DNA of 36,232 nt from Mesotoga infera. GTDB taxonomy: Bacteria > Thermotogota > Thermotogae > Petrotogales > Kosmotogaceae. Positions within the stretch are counted from its first letter, which is position 1. Each line of letters begins with the position of its first letter. A program made the translations under genes and the position numbers. Below are positions 1 through 6,629 of the stretch, in pieces. Below the pieces are notes generated by a model. It worked only from the letters and a program-made list of their open reading frames with translations. It was not told the DNA's origin and did no database searches. Location: the NCBI GenBank assembly GCA_011045915.1, contig DSBT01000061.1, positions 1 to 36,232 of the forward strand, given 5' to 3'.

Positions 1-645
1 GGGCAGCAGCAGCGGGTTGCGCTGGCAAGGGCGCTGATTATGGAACCCGATGTGATGCTTCTCGACGAGCCGCTTAGCAATCTTGATGCCAAACTGAGAG
101 AGGAAATGCGCTTCGAGATCAAGGACATTCAGAGAAGAATCGGAGTCACAATAATCTACGTGACTCATGATCAGGCAGAAGCTATGGCAATGTCAGACAG
201 GATCCTGCTACTGCATGAGGCCACTGTTCAGCAGCTGGGGACGCCAAGAGAGCTGTATGAGAGGCCCGAGAATCAATTCGCCGCAGACTTCATTGGGCTG
301 ATAAACTTCTTGAGAATCGAACTGATATCTAAAGGAGACGGTTTGTACGCTAGATTTCTCAACGCAGATGACGATACTCCTTTTGACATAAATTACAGGC
401 CTGAGCAACTCTCTCCCGGTATGCAGCGAGTATTTGCAGTAAGGCCGGAAAACGTGAAACTTGTATCTCCTCAGGAGGGTCACGTGACTGGTAAAGTCAG
501 GAAAAAGGTCTATCTGGGAAACATACTTGATTACCGCATTGTGCTTGGCAAAGAGGAGATCCGGGTGGAAGCTCCTTCTACTGCCAAATATGATATTGAT
601 CAAGTTGTCGGACTCAAGTTTTCGGACTATGTAATCTTCGAATAG
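1..645 (+). CDS. Sugar ABC transporter ATP-binding protein, MalK/UgpC type (5' truncated by window edge)
   Basis: Nucleotide-binding subunit that hydrolyses ATP on the cytoplasmic face to power a binding-protein-dependent importer, most likely for a sugar or polyol. The frame is open from base 1. It begins in the ABC signature (GQQQRVALARAL), followed by Walker B and catalytic Glu (VMLLDEP), the D-loop (SNLDAKL) and the H-loop (YVTHDQ). A C-terminal TOBE/MalK regulatory domain covers about the last 110 residues. Walker A and the Q-loop lie outside the window. 214 residues are present of an expected ~360-370. A MalG-like permease fragment sits at the other end of the window on the opposite strand, but nothing shows the two belong to one transporter. 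The substrate cannot be read from the sequence. No convincing terminator was seen in the 43 bp before the convergent neighbour. Confidence 0.93.
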   Translation, partial: GQQQRVALARALIMEPDVMLLDEPLSNLDAKLREEMRFEIKDIQRRIGVTIIYVTHDQAEAMAMSDRILLLHEATVQQLGTPRELYERPENQFAADFIGLINFLRIELISKGDGLYARFLNADDDTPFDINYRPEQLSPGMQRVFAVRPENVKLVSPQEGHVTGKVRKKVYLGNILDYRIVLGKEEIRVEAPSTAKYDIDQVVGLKFSDYVIFE

Positions 646-688
646 TTGCCCAAGAGATATTTGCGACCTCGGGGAGTCTCGTTCTTTC

Positions 689-1966
689 CTATGGATTCAG
701 GCGTTTCAGCAAGTGCTCTCTTATCGCTTCAAGTCTTTCGGGCATGTGGGGAAAGCTCCTGTATTCAGCGGGGATCCGTGAAAGATCGCTGAGATCGATC
801 CACTTCACTTCGGAAAATGTGTAATAGACTTCATTTTCATCTTCCGGTTCCGATCCGGGAGAAGGAACCGAAGAACCATCATACTCAAAGTGGAACATCT
901 TCGCAGAGTAGTACAATCCGTCTTCCGGCAGCTCGATCTCGGCAATCATGCCCCGAGGTTCGATATCCAGACAGGTTTCTTCCATAATCTCCCTTTTCAC
1001 TGCCGTTTCATCAGATTCTCCGGGGAGTTTTCCTCCACCGGGAAAGAGCCAGTCGTCAGGTCTGCCGTCGTTCCCCGTGTGTTTTATCATCAATACCTTC
1101 ATATCTTCTGAGATGATGCCTTCAAGTCTGTAAGATCTCTCCACAACTCTTTCGAGAATCGCTTTCTTTGCTCTCACAATATCAGTGTCCTTATTCTCTC
1201 TTGTGAGTTCTGCGGAAAGCTTCGCCATCTTCTCCAGAGCCGCTCTCAGAGAGTCGAAACTCATTGTAGCGAAGCATTCGCAAAAGCTCCTGTACTCACC
1301 TTCACTCATAAAGCTCTCAAGAAGCCTGGGAGAATACAGGTGGTCTGTTTTCTTGTGTAACAGAGAGAAGAGTCTGGAGAGAAAGAGGAGATTCGTGCTG
1401 TGTAGTGTGCCAGCCCTGAAAAGATCCTTTCTGCTGAGGACTCCCCACTCCATGATGATTCCATTTGCGAGTTCCAGGTAGTTCTGCTTGAATGAAGCTT
1501 CTTCATCGATCAAGGGTCTTGTCTTGCAGAATTCTTCAATCTTCTTCCTGAATGCTCCGGATTTGTCTAGAAGGACCGTTTTCTCTACTCTTCCGGGAAG
1601 GACAACGCCCTTCCAGCTATCGAGGACAGAGATTTCTCTTTCTGAGTGGAAGTGGAACTCTCCTCTGACGAAGAACTTCGAAAAGACCGCAGTCTTGACA
1701 CCGTAAAAGTTTGTGAAGTAGAACTCCACCGGAATAGTCTCTCTAAGCCATTGCTCATCGTTGAAGGTGTCGGCTGAATCGTCCCTAATGAATATATAGA
1801 ACTCTATGTCCGAAAACTTGTCAAAGTCCTCTCTCGTATAGGATCCGTAAGAGATGACTGAAACGATCCTTCTGTCTTCTCTAGCAGCATCCACAATTTT
1901 GTTGAGAATGTGTAGGTTCTTGGGGTTTTTAGATTGTCTGTAAAACTCGTCTTTCTGCATCTCCAT
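689..1966 (-). CDS. Lnu(B)-like nucleotidyltransferase fused to a C-terminal Nudix hydrolase domain
   Basis: A 425-residue two-domain protein. Residues ~1-270 resemble the Lnu(B)/Lnu(F) lincosamide nucleotidyltransferases: the polymerase-beta-type motif GSYT (41-44) followed by SDIEFYIF (52-59, acidic residues D53 and E55), then RGEFHFHSE (101-109). Residues ~280-425 are a Nudix domain with a near-canonical box at 311-333: G311, E317, R325-E326, E329-E330. The usual Gly near the end of the box is Cys332. Family knowledge: the first domain transfers NMP from an NTP to a hydroxyl, and Nudix enzymes cleave nucleoside diphosphate derivatives. The real substrates of the fusion are unknown. The first ATG is used; a second ATG lies two codons on. 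The gene is monocistronic, flanked by a convergent gene and the repeat-rich gap. Calling it an antibiotic-modifying enzyme would be an over-reading. Confidence 0.85.
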   Translation of the reverse strand: MEMQKDEFYRQSKNPKNLHILNKIVDAAREDRRIVSVISYGSYTREDFDKFSDIEFYIFIRDDSADTFNDEQWLRETIPVEFYFTNFYGVKTAVFSKFFVRGEFHFHSEREISVLDSWKGVVLPGRVEKTVLLDKSGAFRKKIEEFCKTRPLIDEEASFKQNYLELANGIIMEWGVLSRKDLFRAGTLHSTNLLFLSRLFSLLHKKTDHLYSPRLLESFMSEGEYRSFCECFATMSFDSLRAALEKMAKLSAELTRENKDTDIVRAKKAILERVVERSYRLEGIISEDMKVLMIKHTGNDGRPDDWLFPGGGKLPGESDETAVKREIMEETCLDIEPRGMIAEIELPEDGLYYSAKMFHFEYDGSSVPSPGSEPEDENEVYYTFSEVKWIDLSDLSRIPAEYRSFPHMPERLEAIREHLLKRLNP

Positions 1967-2076
1967 CTCTTCACTTCCCTTCTTGCTTTCTAGATCAAAT
2001 GAGTGTAGTACCTAGCATGAAGGATAATATCATGATTTGAAGCCAGTCTGCAGGTTCATGGAAGAATAAAACAATA

Positions 2077-2160
2077 GACGCAAGGCTGGGCAAGAACGGC
2101 CCAGGTCGCAATGCCGGCTAAGAACATGCCGGGACGCAAGGCTGCCTTCGGCAGGAGGCC
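2077..2160. repeat. Three tandem 28-bp hairpin modules with covarying stems
   Basis: Units at 2077-2104, 2105-2132 and 2133-2160 each open with a 9-bp linker GWCGCAAKG (W=A/T, K=G/T) at exact 28-bp spacing. Each linker is followed by an inverted repeat: CTGGGC/GCCCAG (2086-2091 with 2099-2104), CCGGC/GCCGG (2114-2118 with 2128-2132) and CTGCC/GGCAG (2142-2146 with 2150-2154). The first two loops share AAGAAC. Units 1 and 2 match at 19 of 28 positions, and two differences are paired and keep the stem intact (T-A to C-G; G-C to C-G). The third unit keeps the linker but has a shorter TTC loop. Function unknown. Confidence 0.8.
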
Positions 2161-2167
2161 TTCTCAG

Positions 2168-2195
2168 GTCAACCGTCAACAGTCCACCGTCCTCC
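2168..2195. repeat. Four tandem 7-bp repeats, GTCAACC type
   Basis: The stretch reads as consecutive heptamers GTCAACC, GTCAACA, GTCCACC and GTCCTCC. Array length is 28 bp, the same as one hairpin module just upstream. No coding sense is evident. Confidence 0.7.
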
Positions 2196-2202
2196 GAATT
2201 GG

Positions 2203-2235
2203 AATGCCAGCGAAGATTGTGCAGGGACGCAATGC
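2203..2235. repeat. Degenerate dispersed copy of the hairpin module
   Basis: A 33-bp segment matching 2110-2142 at 26 of 33 positions, including the trailing linker GACGCAATG (2226-2234). The stem here has decayed: CCAGC against GCAGG contains an A-A mismatch. Confidence 0.65.
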
Positions 2236-2299
2236 AACCAGGTTCTCTTGCTCTTTCCTACCCGCGACACCCAACCCCCCGACCTCGGTCCTCGCGTCC

Positions 2300-2325
2300 A
2301 AAAAAAAGGCCCCGCTAAGGGACCT
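2300..2325 (-). terminator. Rho-independent terminator of infB
   Basis: On the minus strand, AGGTCCC, loop TTAGC, GGGGCCT (7 pairs, one G-T wobble) is followed directly by an unbroken T tract. It starts about 20 bp after the infB stop codon, so infB is the last gene of its operon. Confidence 0.92.
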
Positions 2326-2344
2326 CATTCTTCTATTAGGTAAC

Positions 2345-4429
2345 CTATTCGGTGAAATCTATTGTTCTCTTTACGCTCTTCTTGCTGTGGAATTCAAGCT
2401 GATCCTCTTCCTGGAAATCATCGAAGCCGAGCGCCTTTATTCCGCACTCCTTTGGGGCATCTACCCTGCTCGCATCGTCTTTGTAATGCTTGAGTACTTC
2501 GATCGCAACGTCAGCGATTTCCTCGTTCTTTCTGTAAACTCTCATCTTGCCCTTCTTCAGCACGTGCCCATCATCAACCTGGACACCGGCGATAGTTCCA
2601 ACTTTGCTTATTTTGAACAACTGTTTTATGTGTCCGTGGCCTATCACTTCATCGACTTCCTCTGGTTCGAGGAGACCTTCGAGAGCCTTCTTGAGGTCGT
2701 CTATAAGGTTGAATATGATCTCGTAGACTTTGATCTGGACTCCCTCTACTTCTGCCTGTTTTCTTGCCTGGGCGTCGGGTTTAACTTTGAAGCCCATTAT
2801 TACGGCATCGGAGGCAGATGCAAGCATTACGTCACTCGAGTTTACAGAGCCGATACCAGAATGGACGACCTCAATCCTTACGTCGTTATTCTCTAGCTTG
2901 GCCATGGCCTGCTTCAGAGCCTCGACTGTACCGAAGGAATCGGCTTTCAGTATCAGCTTCAGATCCTTCTTCTCATCAGTGTTTCCGGTCATCGAGAGGA
3001 ATTCTTCTAGTCTAATGTGACGCCTGGTCGTGACCGACTTCTCTTTCTGAGCCTGATTCTTTGCATATTCGGCTAGCGATCGAGAAGTGTCAAGGTTTTC
3101 AACCGCGTACACAATGCTGTGGACATCGGGAACTTCGTCGAAGCCAATAATCTGCACAGGATCTGAAGGATTGGCTTCTTTGATTCGCTTCCCGTATTCG
3201 TTAATCAATGCCTTCACTCTGCCTGAGGCAGAACCGGCAACAACGTAGTCGCCAGGTCTCAAGATTCCGTCTTTTACAACGAGAGTTGCCAGGGGACCTA
3301 CGGCCTTGTCCAATCTTGAGTCAATAATGATTCCTCTTGCGTTTCCTTCGGGAATGCACTTAACATCTGCTACTTCGGCTACAAGAAGGATCATCTCAAG
3401 AACATCCTCAACGCCCTTGCCTGTTTTCGCAGATACAGGAACTGTTACAGTGTCCCCGCCCCAGTCTTCAGGAACGAGGCCCAGCTTGGAGGCGAGCTGT
3501 TGCTTCGTAAGGTCTATGTTTGCGTTTGGTTTGTCCACCTTGTTTATCGCGACTATTATGGGCACATTTGCCGTCTTCGCGTGGTTGTAAGCCTCTATAG
3601 TCTGCGGCATAACACCGTCGTCGGCCGCTACAACAAGAACTACGATATCCGTTGCTTGAGCTCCGCGGGCTCTCATTTCGGTGAATGCCTCGTGCCCGGG
3701 CGTATCAATGAACGTGATCTTCTTGTTTCTTATCTCGACCTGGTAAGCACCTATTGTCTGGGTAATGCCTCCGATTTCATCTTCGGCGACCTTGGCCTTT
3801 CTAATTCTGTCGAGAAGCGTAGTCTTCCCATGATCAACGTGCCCCATAACCGTGACGACCGGGGGCCTCTGGACCAGTCTTGAGCTTTCCTTGTAAGATT
3901 CCGCATAAGAACTCGAGATACTCTCAAAGGGGTTGATCTCTTCCTCGTGAACGAGTTCTACTTCCCACTCATAGTTCTTTGCGATATTCACTGCATCTTC
4001 AAGCGAAAGAATCTGTCCGGGTCGAAGAATTATGCCGTTCATGAACTGATCCTTTATAACCTTTGATATTGGAACGTTCATTTTCTTGGCGAGCACGTCG
4101 AGCTTGAATTCATTACTCTTCAGCTTGACGGTTCTTACTTTATGCTCAACCGGAATTTTTTTCTCGGCCGGTGGCTCCTCTTTGGAAACCAATTTCTTTT
4201 CAAGCTTCTTGACTTCTTTCTCCTGAATCTTGTTTTTTGCCTTTTCGGCCTTCCTTAAAAGTTCCTTTTTCTCTTCCTCGTAGAGACCAACTACAATATT
4301 TACGGTCTCCTCGTCAAGAACGGACATATGGTTCTTGACGGTAACACCGAGCTCCTCAAGTTCATCCAGCAGCTCTCTTGCCGTTATATTCAATCTCTTA
4401 GCAAGTTCGTACACTCTGGCTTTTGGCAT
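2345..4429 (-). CDS. infB: Translation initiation factor IF-2
   Basis: GTPase that places fMet-tRNA on the 30S subunit and promotes subunit joining. 694 residues, a compact IF-2 with a short N-terminal region. An IF2_N helical domain is at ~1-50, a charged Lys/Glu linker at ~50-100 and a second IF2_N-like domain at ~108-158. The G domain has GHVDHGKT (196-203), GGITQ (220-224), DTPGH (242-246), NKVD (296-299) and SAKTGKG (333-339). Domains II-IV follow to the C-terminus. The ATG follows GGAGGTGA located in the 3' end of ylxQ, 3 bp upstream. The usual partners nusA and rbfA are absent; only the ylxQ-infB pair of that operon is kept here. A strong terminator follows. Confidence 0.98.
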   Translation of the reverse strand: MPKARVYELAKRLNITARELLDELEELGVTVKNHMSVLDEETVNIVVGLYEEEKKELLRKAEKAKNKIQEKEVKKLEKKLVSKEEPPAEKKIPVEHKVRTVKLKSNEFKLDVLAKKMNVPISKVIKDQFMNGIILRPGQILSLEDAVNIAKNYEWEVELVHEEEINPFESISSSYAESYKESSRLVQRPPVVTVMGHVDHGKTTLLDRIRKAKVAEDEIGGITQTIGAYQVEIRNKKITFIDTPGHEAFTEMRARGAQATDIVVLVVAADDGVMPQTIEAYNHAKTANVPIIVAINKVDKPNANIDLTKQQLASKLGLVPEDWGGDTVTVPVSAKTGKGVEDVLEMILLVAEVADVKCIPEGNARGIIIDSRLDKAVGPLATLVVKDGILRPGDYVVAGSASGRVKALINEYGKRIKEANPSDPVQIIGFDEVPDVHSIVYAVENLDTSRSLAEYAKNQAQKEKSVTTRRHIRLEEFLSMTGNTDEKKDLKLILKADSFGTVEALKQAMAKLENNDVRIEVVHSGIGSVNSSDVMLASASDAVIMGFKVKPDAQARKQAEVEGVQIKVYEIIFNLIDDLKKALEGLLEPEEVDEVIGHGHIKQLFKISKVGTIAGVQVDDGHVLKKGKMRVYRKNEEIADVAIEVLKHYKDDASRVDAPKECGIKALGFDDFQEEDQLEFHSKKSVKRTIDFTE

Positions 4430-4432
4430 AGC

Positions 4433-4759
4433 TCAGTCACCTCCCGCCTGTGTCATTATCTTTGAGATTTCGTCTGCAAGGCCGTTATCGGCAACTGCCA
4501 CTGCAGAGATGTTGTCTTTGCCGATGGCCCTTCCCAGAGCGACACGGTCGTGTTCTTTGAGGAGAATACAGCTTGCCCCGTGGCTCTTGCATCTCTTGAT
4601 CCAGTCTTCCTTTATCGAATCGCTGGTATCGCAAGCCAGAATGAGAAACTTCTTCTTAAACGGCTGCCTCAAATAACTTCTCAATTGCTCTTTGCCAAAC
4701 ACAACCTTGTTTGCTCTTCTTCCTATTCCAAGGAGAGATACAATTCTCTTTTCATCCAT
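4433..4759 (-). CDS. ylxQ: L7Ae-family RNA-binding protein YlxQ
   Basis: A 108-residue small basic protein of the L7Ae/L30e fold, recognised from the start (RIVSLLGIGRRANKVVFG), the FLILACDTSD strand and the AVADNGLADEI ending. Family members bind kink-turn RNA. YlxQ is typically encoded beside infB and is presumed ribosome-associated. It lies 3 bp upstream of infB and 13 bp downstream of the UPF0173-like hydrolase gene, so the three are probably co-transcribed. The ATG is preceded by GAGGG. Its exact role is unknown. Confidence 0.88.
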   Translation of the reverse strand: MDEKRIVSLLGIGRRANKVVFGKEQLRSYLRQPFKKKFLILACDTSDSIKEDWIKRCKSHGASCILLKEHDRVALGRAIGKDNISAVAVADNGLADEISKIMTQAGGD

Positions 4760-4772
4760 ATTATGCCCTCGA

Positions 4773-5399
4773 TCAATGATAATTGAGGACGACTATCCTG
4801 GTTCCCACATTGGCCTTTTCTTCAAGCTTAAGCTCATCAAGCTGTTCAAACGGGTCGCCAGACAGAAAGTCTTCAACTTTCCCCAGCTCAAAGGCCAGGG
4901 CTTCTGTTTTAAAATGCATCGGAATGACGTACGACGGAGCTAGATCTCTTGTCAGCTCTCTTGCCTGTTTCGCATCGATTGTAAAGAACCCGCCCACAGG
5001 CACAAGCAGAACATCGGGACCCCTAAGGAGATCTTGAAGCTCTAAATCAAGTCTATGGCCGAGGTCTCCGCAATGAACGATTCTGAATCCGTCCGGGGTC
5101 GTAACTTCGAAAATTATGTTTTTGCCTCGCTTCCTTCCCTGTACGTCATCATGGAATACTGAATGACCTTCGATCTTGAACCCTTGAACAGTCTTGCTGA
5201 CGGGTTCGTTTATCAGCGCGAATCCCTGCTCAAATCTATCATGAGCATTGTGGTCATGGTGCTGATGGGATTCCAGAATAATATCCGGTTCAACCGGGGG
5301 CATGTCATAACCGACACCCTCGTCGAAGGGGTCGATCAAAAGAGTCTTTTCACCGCTCTCAAGCGAAAAACACGAATGTCCATGCCATCTCAAAACCAT
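4773..5399 (-). CDS. Metal-dependent hydrolase, UPF0173/UlaG-like metallo-beta-lactamase fold
   Basis: A 208-residue cytoplasmic protein of the metallo-beta-lactamase superfamily. Visible metal-binding residues are the N-terminal WHGHS (5-9), HQHHDH (45-50, the HxHxDH site), HCGDLGH (109-115) and PMHF (His162). This arrangement fits UPF0173/YtkL-like hydrolases; the substrate is unknown. Start choice: GTG (5408), ATG (5405) and ATG (5399) are in frame. The last is preferred because GGTGAT, a perfect anti-SD match, lies four bases upstream and a TATAAT box sits only about 20 bp away, predicting transcription from about 5412. The two upstream starts would make the mRNA almost leaderless. First gene of a hydrolase-ylxQ-infB unit. 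Confidence 0.85.
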   Translation of the reverse strand: MVLRWHGHSCFSLESGEKTLLIDPFDEGVGYDMPPVEPDIILESHQHHDHNAHDRFEQGFALINEPVSKTVQGFKIEGHSVFHDDVQGRKRGKNIIFEVTTPDGFRIVHCGDLGHRLDLELQDLLRGPDVLLVPVGGFFTIDAKQARELTRDLAPSYVIPMHFKTEALAFELGKVEDFLSGDPFEQLDELKLEEKANVGTRIVVLNYH

Positions 5400-5418
5400 A
5401 TTCATCACCCAGATACTT

Positions 5419-5447
5419 ATTATATCATGGGTTCAGCAACATGTTTA
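5419..5447 (-). promoter_or_regulatory. Sigma-A-type promoter for the hydrolase-ylxQ-infB unit
   Basis: On the minus strand: TAAACA, 17-bp spacer, TATAAT (perfect -10 at 5419-5424). It lies in the 55-64 bp gap after yfcE, so infB can be transcribed apart from nnr-rpoN-thiN-yfcE. Confidence 0.6.
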
Positions 5448-5463
5448 CGGAAACCAGGCGCTC

Positions 5464-6000
5464 CTAAAGAGCCATCGCTTTGAGTTCGAGCCCTTCTATG
5501 CTCTTGAGGCATACGACACCTTTTACGAAGTCGATTATTGCGTAGGATCCACCGGTTCCATCTTTGGGAATAGAGGGACTGCCAGGGTTCAGAAATATGA
5601 TTTTCCCTTCTCTGGAGAGATGGGAGATGTGAGTGTGGCCGGATATGATTACTCCCTCTTCGAAGGGCAGACCGAACTCCTTATGGCCATGTGAAATGAA
5701 GAGCTCGATACCGTTTATGACGAGCGTTCGCGCTTCAGGCAGGTCAACAAAGCCGATCTGCATCAGATCGATTTCGCTGTCACAATTTCCCCTCACACCT
5801 TCAATTCTTCGGGAATACTGTCTGAAAAGGGCAGCGAGTTCTTCTGGATCATAGTCACCTGGAAGAGGATTTCTGGGGCCGTGATACAGGTAGTCTCCGC
5901 AGTGAACAATAAGAATGTCTTCTCCGTTTCTCTTGAGTATTCTCTTCACCGGCTCAGGAGAGCCGTGTGTATCTGAAATTATTACTGCTTTTTCAACCAT
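5464..6000 (-). CDS. yfcE: Calcineurin-like phosphodiesterase, YfcE family
   Basis: A 178-residue metallophosphoesterase. All di-metal motifs are visible: DTH (10-12), HCGD (33-36), GNCD (71-74), HGH (104-106) and GHTH (121-124). The signatures HGPRN, RGNCDSE and NPGSPSIPK match E. coli YfcE closely, which supports orthology. YfcE hydrolyses small phosphodiesters in vitro; its physiological substrate is not settled. The ATG overlaps the 3' end of thiN by 19 bp, implying co-translation in the nnr-rpoN-thiN-yfcE operon. Confidence 0.88.
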   Translation of the reverse strand: MVEKAVIISDTHGSPEPVKRILKRNGEDILIVHCGDYLYHGPRNPLPGDYDPEELAALFRQYSRRIEGVRGNCDSEIDLMQIGFVDLPEARTLVINGIELFISHGHKEFGLPFEEGVIISGHTHISHLSREGKIIFLNPGSPSIPKDGTGGSYAIIDFVKGVVCLKSIEGLELKAMAL

Positions 6001-6629
6001 CTGAAGTATAGAACGGTACCTCCCTTGCAGAGAATCTGTACTTCTCTTTCTTTTGCCTCGTTTGAAACACCAAGCGGGTTCCCGTACTCGAGAAAGGCAT
6101 CTCTCAAAGGGTATTTGAAGCCCTTCAGTCTGATCATGGTCGGCTGTCCTCCGAAGGGGAACAGGGACCAGGTCTCACCTGGTTCTACTGAGGAGATAAG
6201 CTCTTTGGACACCATTCCGATCTCTACGCTATCCTCCACTATCGTCGCCTTCAAGGAGTTCCGCGCACCGTAGATCGAAGCAAGAGTGCCCATGAAGTGA
6301 TCGAGGCGCAGACCTGTGGCGCCGAAGATCTCCACCTCCGCTATGTCCCGTTCCTCAAGGGCCTGAAGCGCGATCTGAGTATCTGTATCATCTTTTTCAG
6401 GCGGATAGATAATAATCAGAGACCCTTTCCTTCTGCACCAGTCAAGAGTCGTCTCACTTATCGAATCCATGTCTCCGACAAGTAGATCGGGATGCCTTCC
6501 AAGACTTCTGAGCATTTCTGCACCCGAATCGGCGGCCGACACAAGATAAGTCTCCTTCAACTTTCTTGAGTAGAATTCCGAAGAAGATATGTATTCCCCG
6601 CCGACAAAGAGAGCTGCCTTGGTCGTCAT
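5982..6629 (-). CDS. thiN: Thiamine pyrophosphokinase
   Basis: Transfers pyrophosphate from ATP to thiamine to give thiamine diphosphate. 215 residues, the usual size. Hallmarks are GDMDS (52-56), KDDTDT (79-84) in the N-terminal catalytic domain and TGLRLDH, with a C-terminal thiamine-binding beta-sandwich. The ATG overlaps the rpoN stop (ATGA arrangement) and the 3' end overlaps yfcE by 19 bp. No thiamine biosynthesis or transport gene and no TPP riboswitch are seen nearby. Confidence 0.93.
   Translation of the reverse strand: MTTKAALFVGGEYISSSEFYSRKLKETYLVSAADSGAEMLRSLGRHPDLLVGDMDSISETTLDWCRRKGSLIIIYPPEKDDTDTQIALQALEERDIAEVEIFGATGLRLDHFMGTLASIYGARNSLKATIVEDSVEIGMVSKELISSVEPGETWSLFPFGGQPTMIRLKGFKYPLRDAFLEYGNPLGVSNEAKEREVQILCKGGTVLYFRWLKKQ

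Larger units (their letters stand above)
1967..2344. other. Repeat-rich intergenic stretch between the nucleotidyltransferase-Nudix gene and infB
   Basis: This 378-bp gap has no credible gene. It holds the 5' region of the fusion gene (about 1967-2060), three tandem 28-bp hairpin modules (2077-2160), four 7-bp tandem repeats (2168-2195), a degenerate copy of one hairpin module (2203-2235), a C-rich run (2264-2290) and the infB terminator (2300-2325). A possible weak -10 for the fusion gene (TATTAT on the minus strand at 2024-2029) has no good -35. An open frame on the plus strand runs through the repeats into antisense infB but has no ribosome binding site and no recognisable protein. Confidence 0.7.

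Noticed and set aside
646-688. Terminator between the ABC ATPase and the fusion gene
   Set aside because: Only three-base stems can be drawn around the GACCTCGGGGAGTC stretch and no adjacent T run supports it.
2077-2235. CRISPR array
   Set aside because: The 28-bp units are contiguous with no unique spacers, diverge in their stems, and no cas gene is in the window.
2264-2290. Possible G-quadruplex on the minus strand in the C-rich run
   Set aside because: Only three tracts of three or more G are present with usable loops; a fourth requires splitting one six-base run with no loop.
2111-2896. 261-codon open frame on the plus strand through the repeat region into infB
   Set aside because: It starts inside the repeats, has no ribosome binding site, and most of it is antisense to the conserved C-terminal domain of IF-2.
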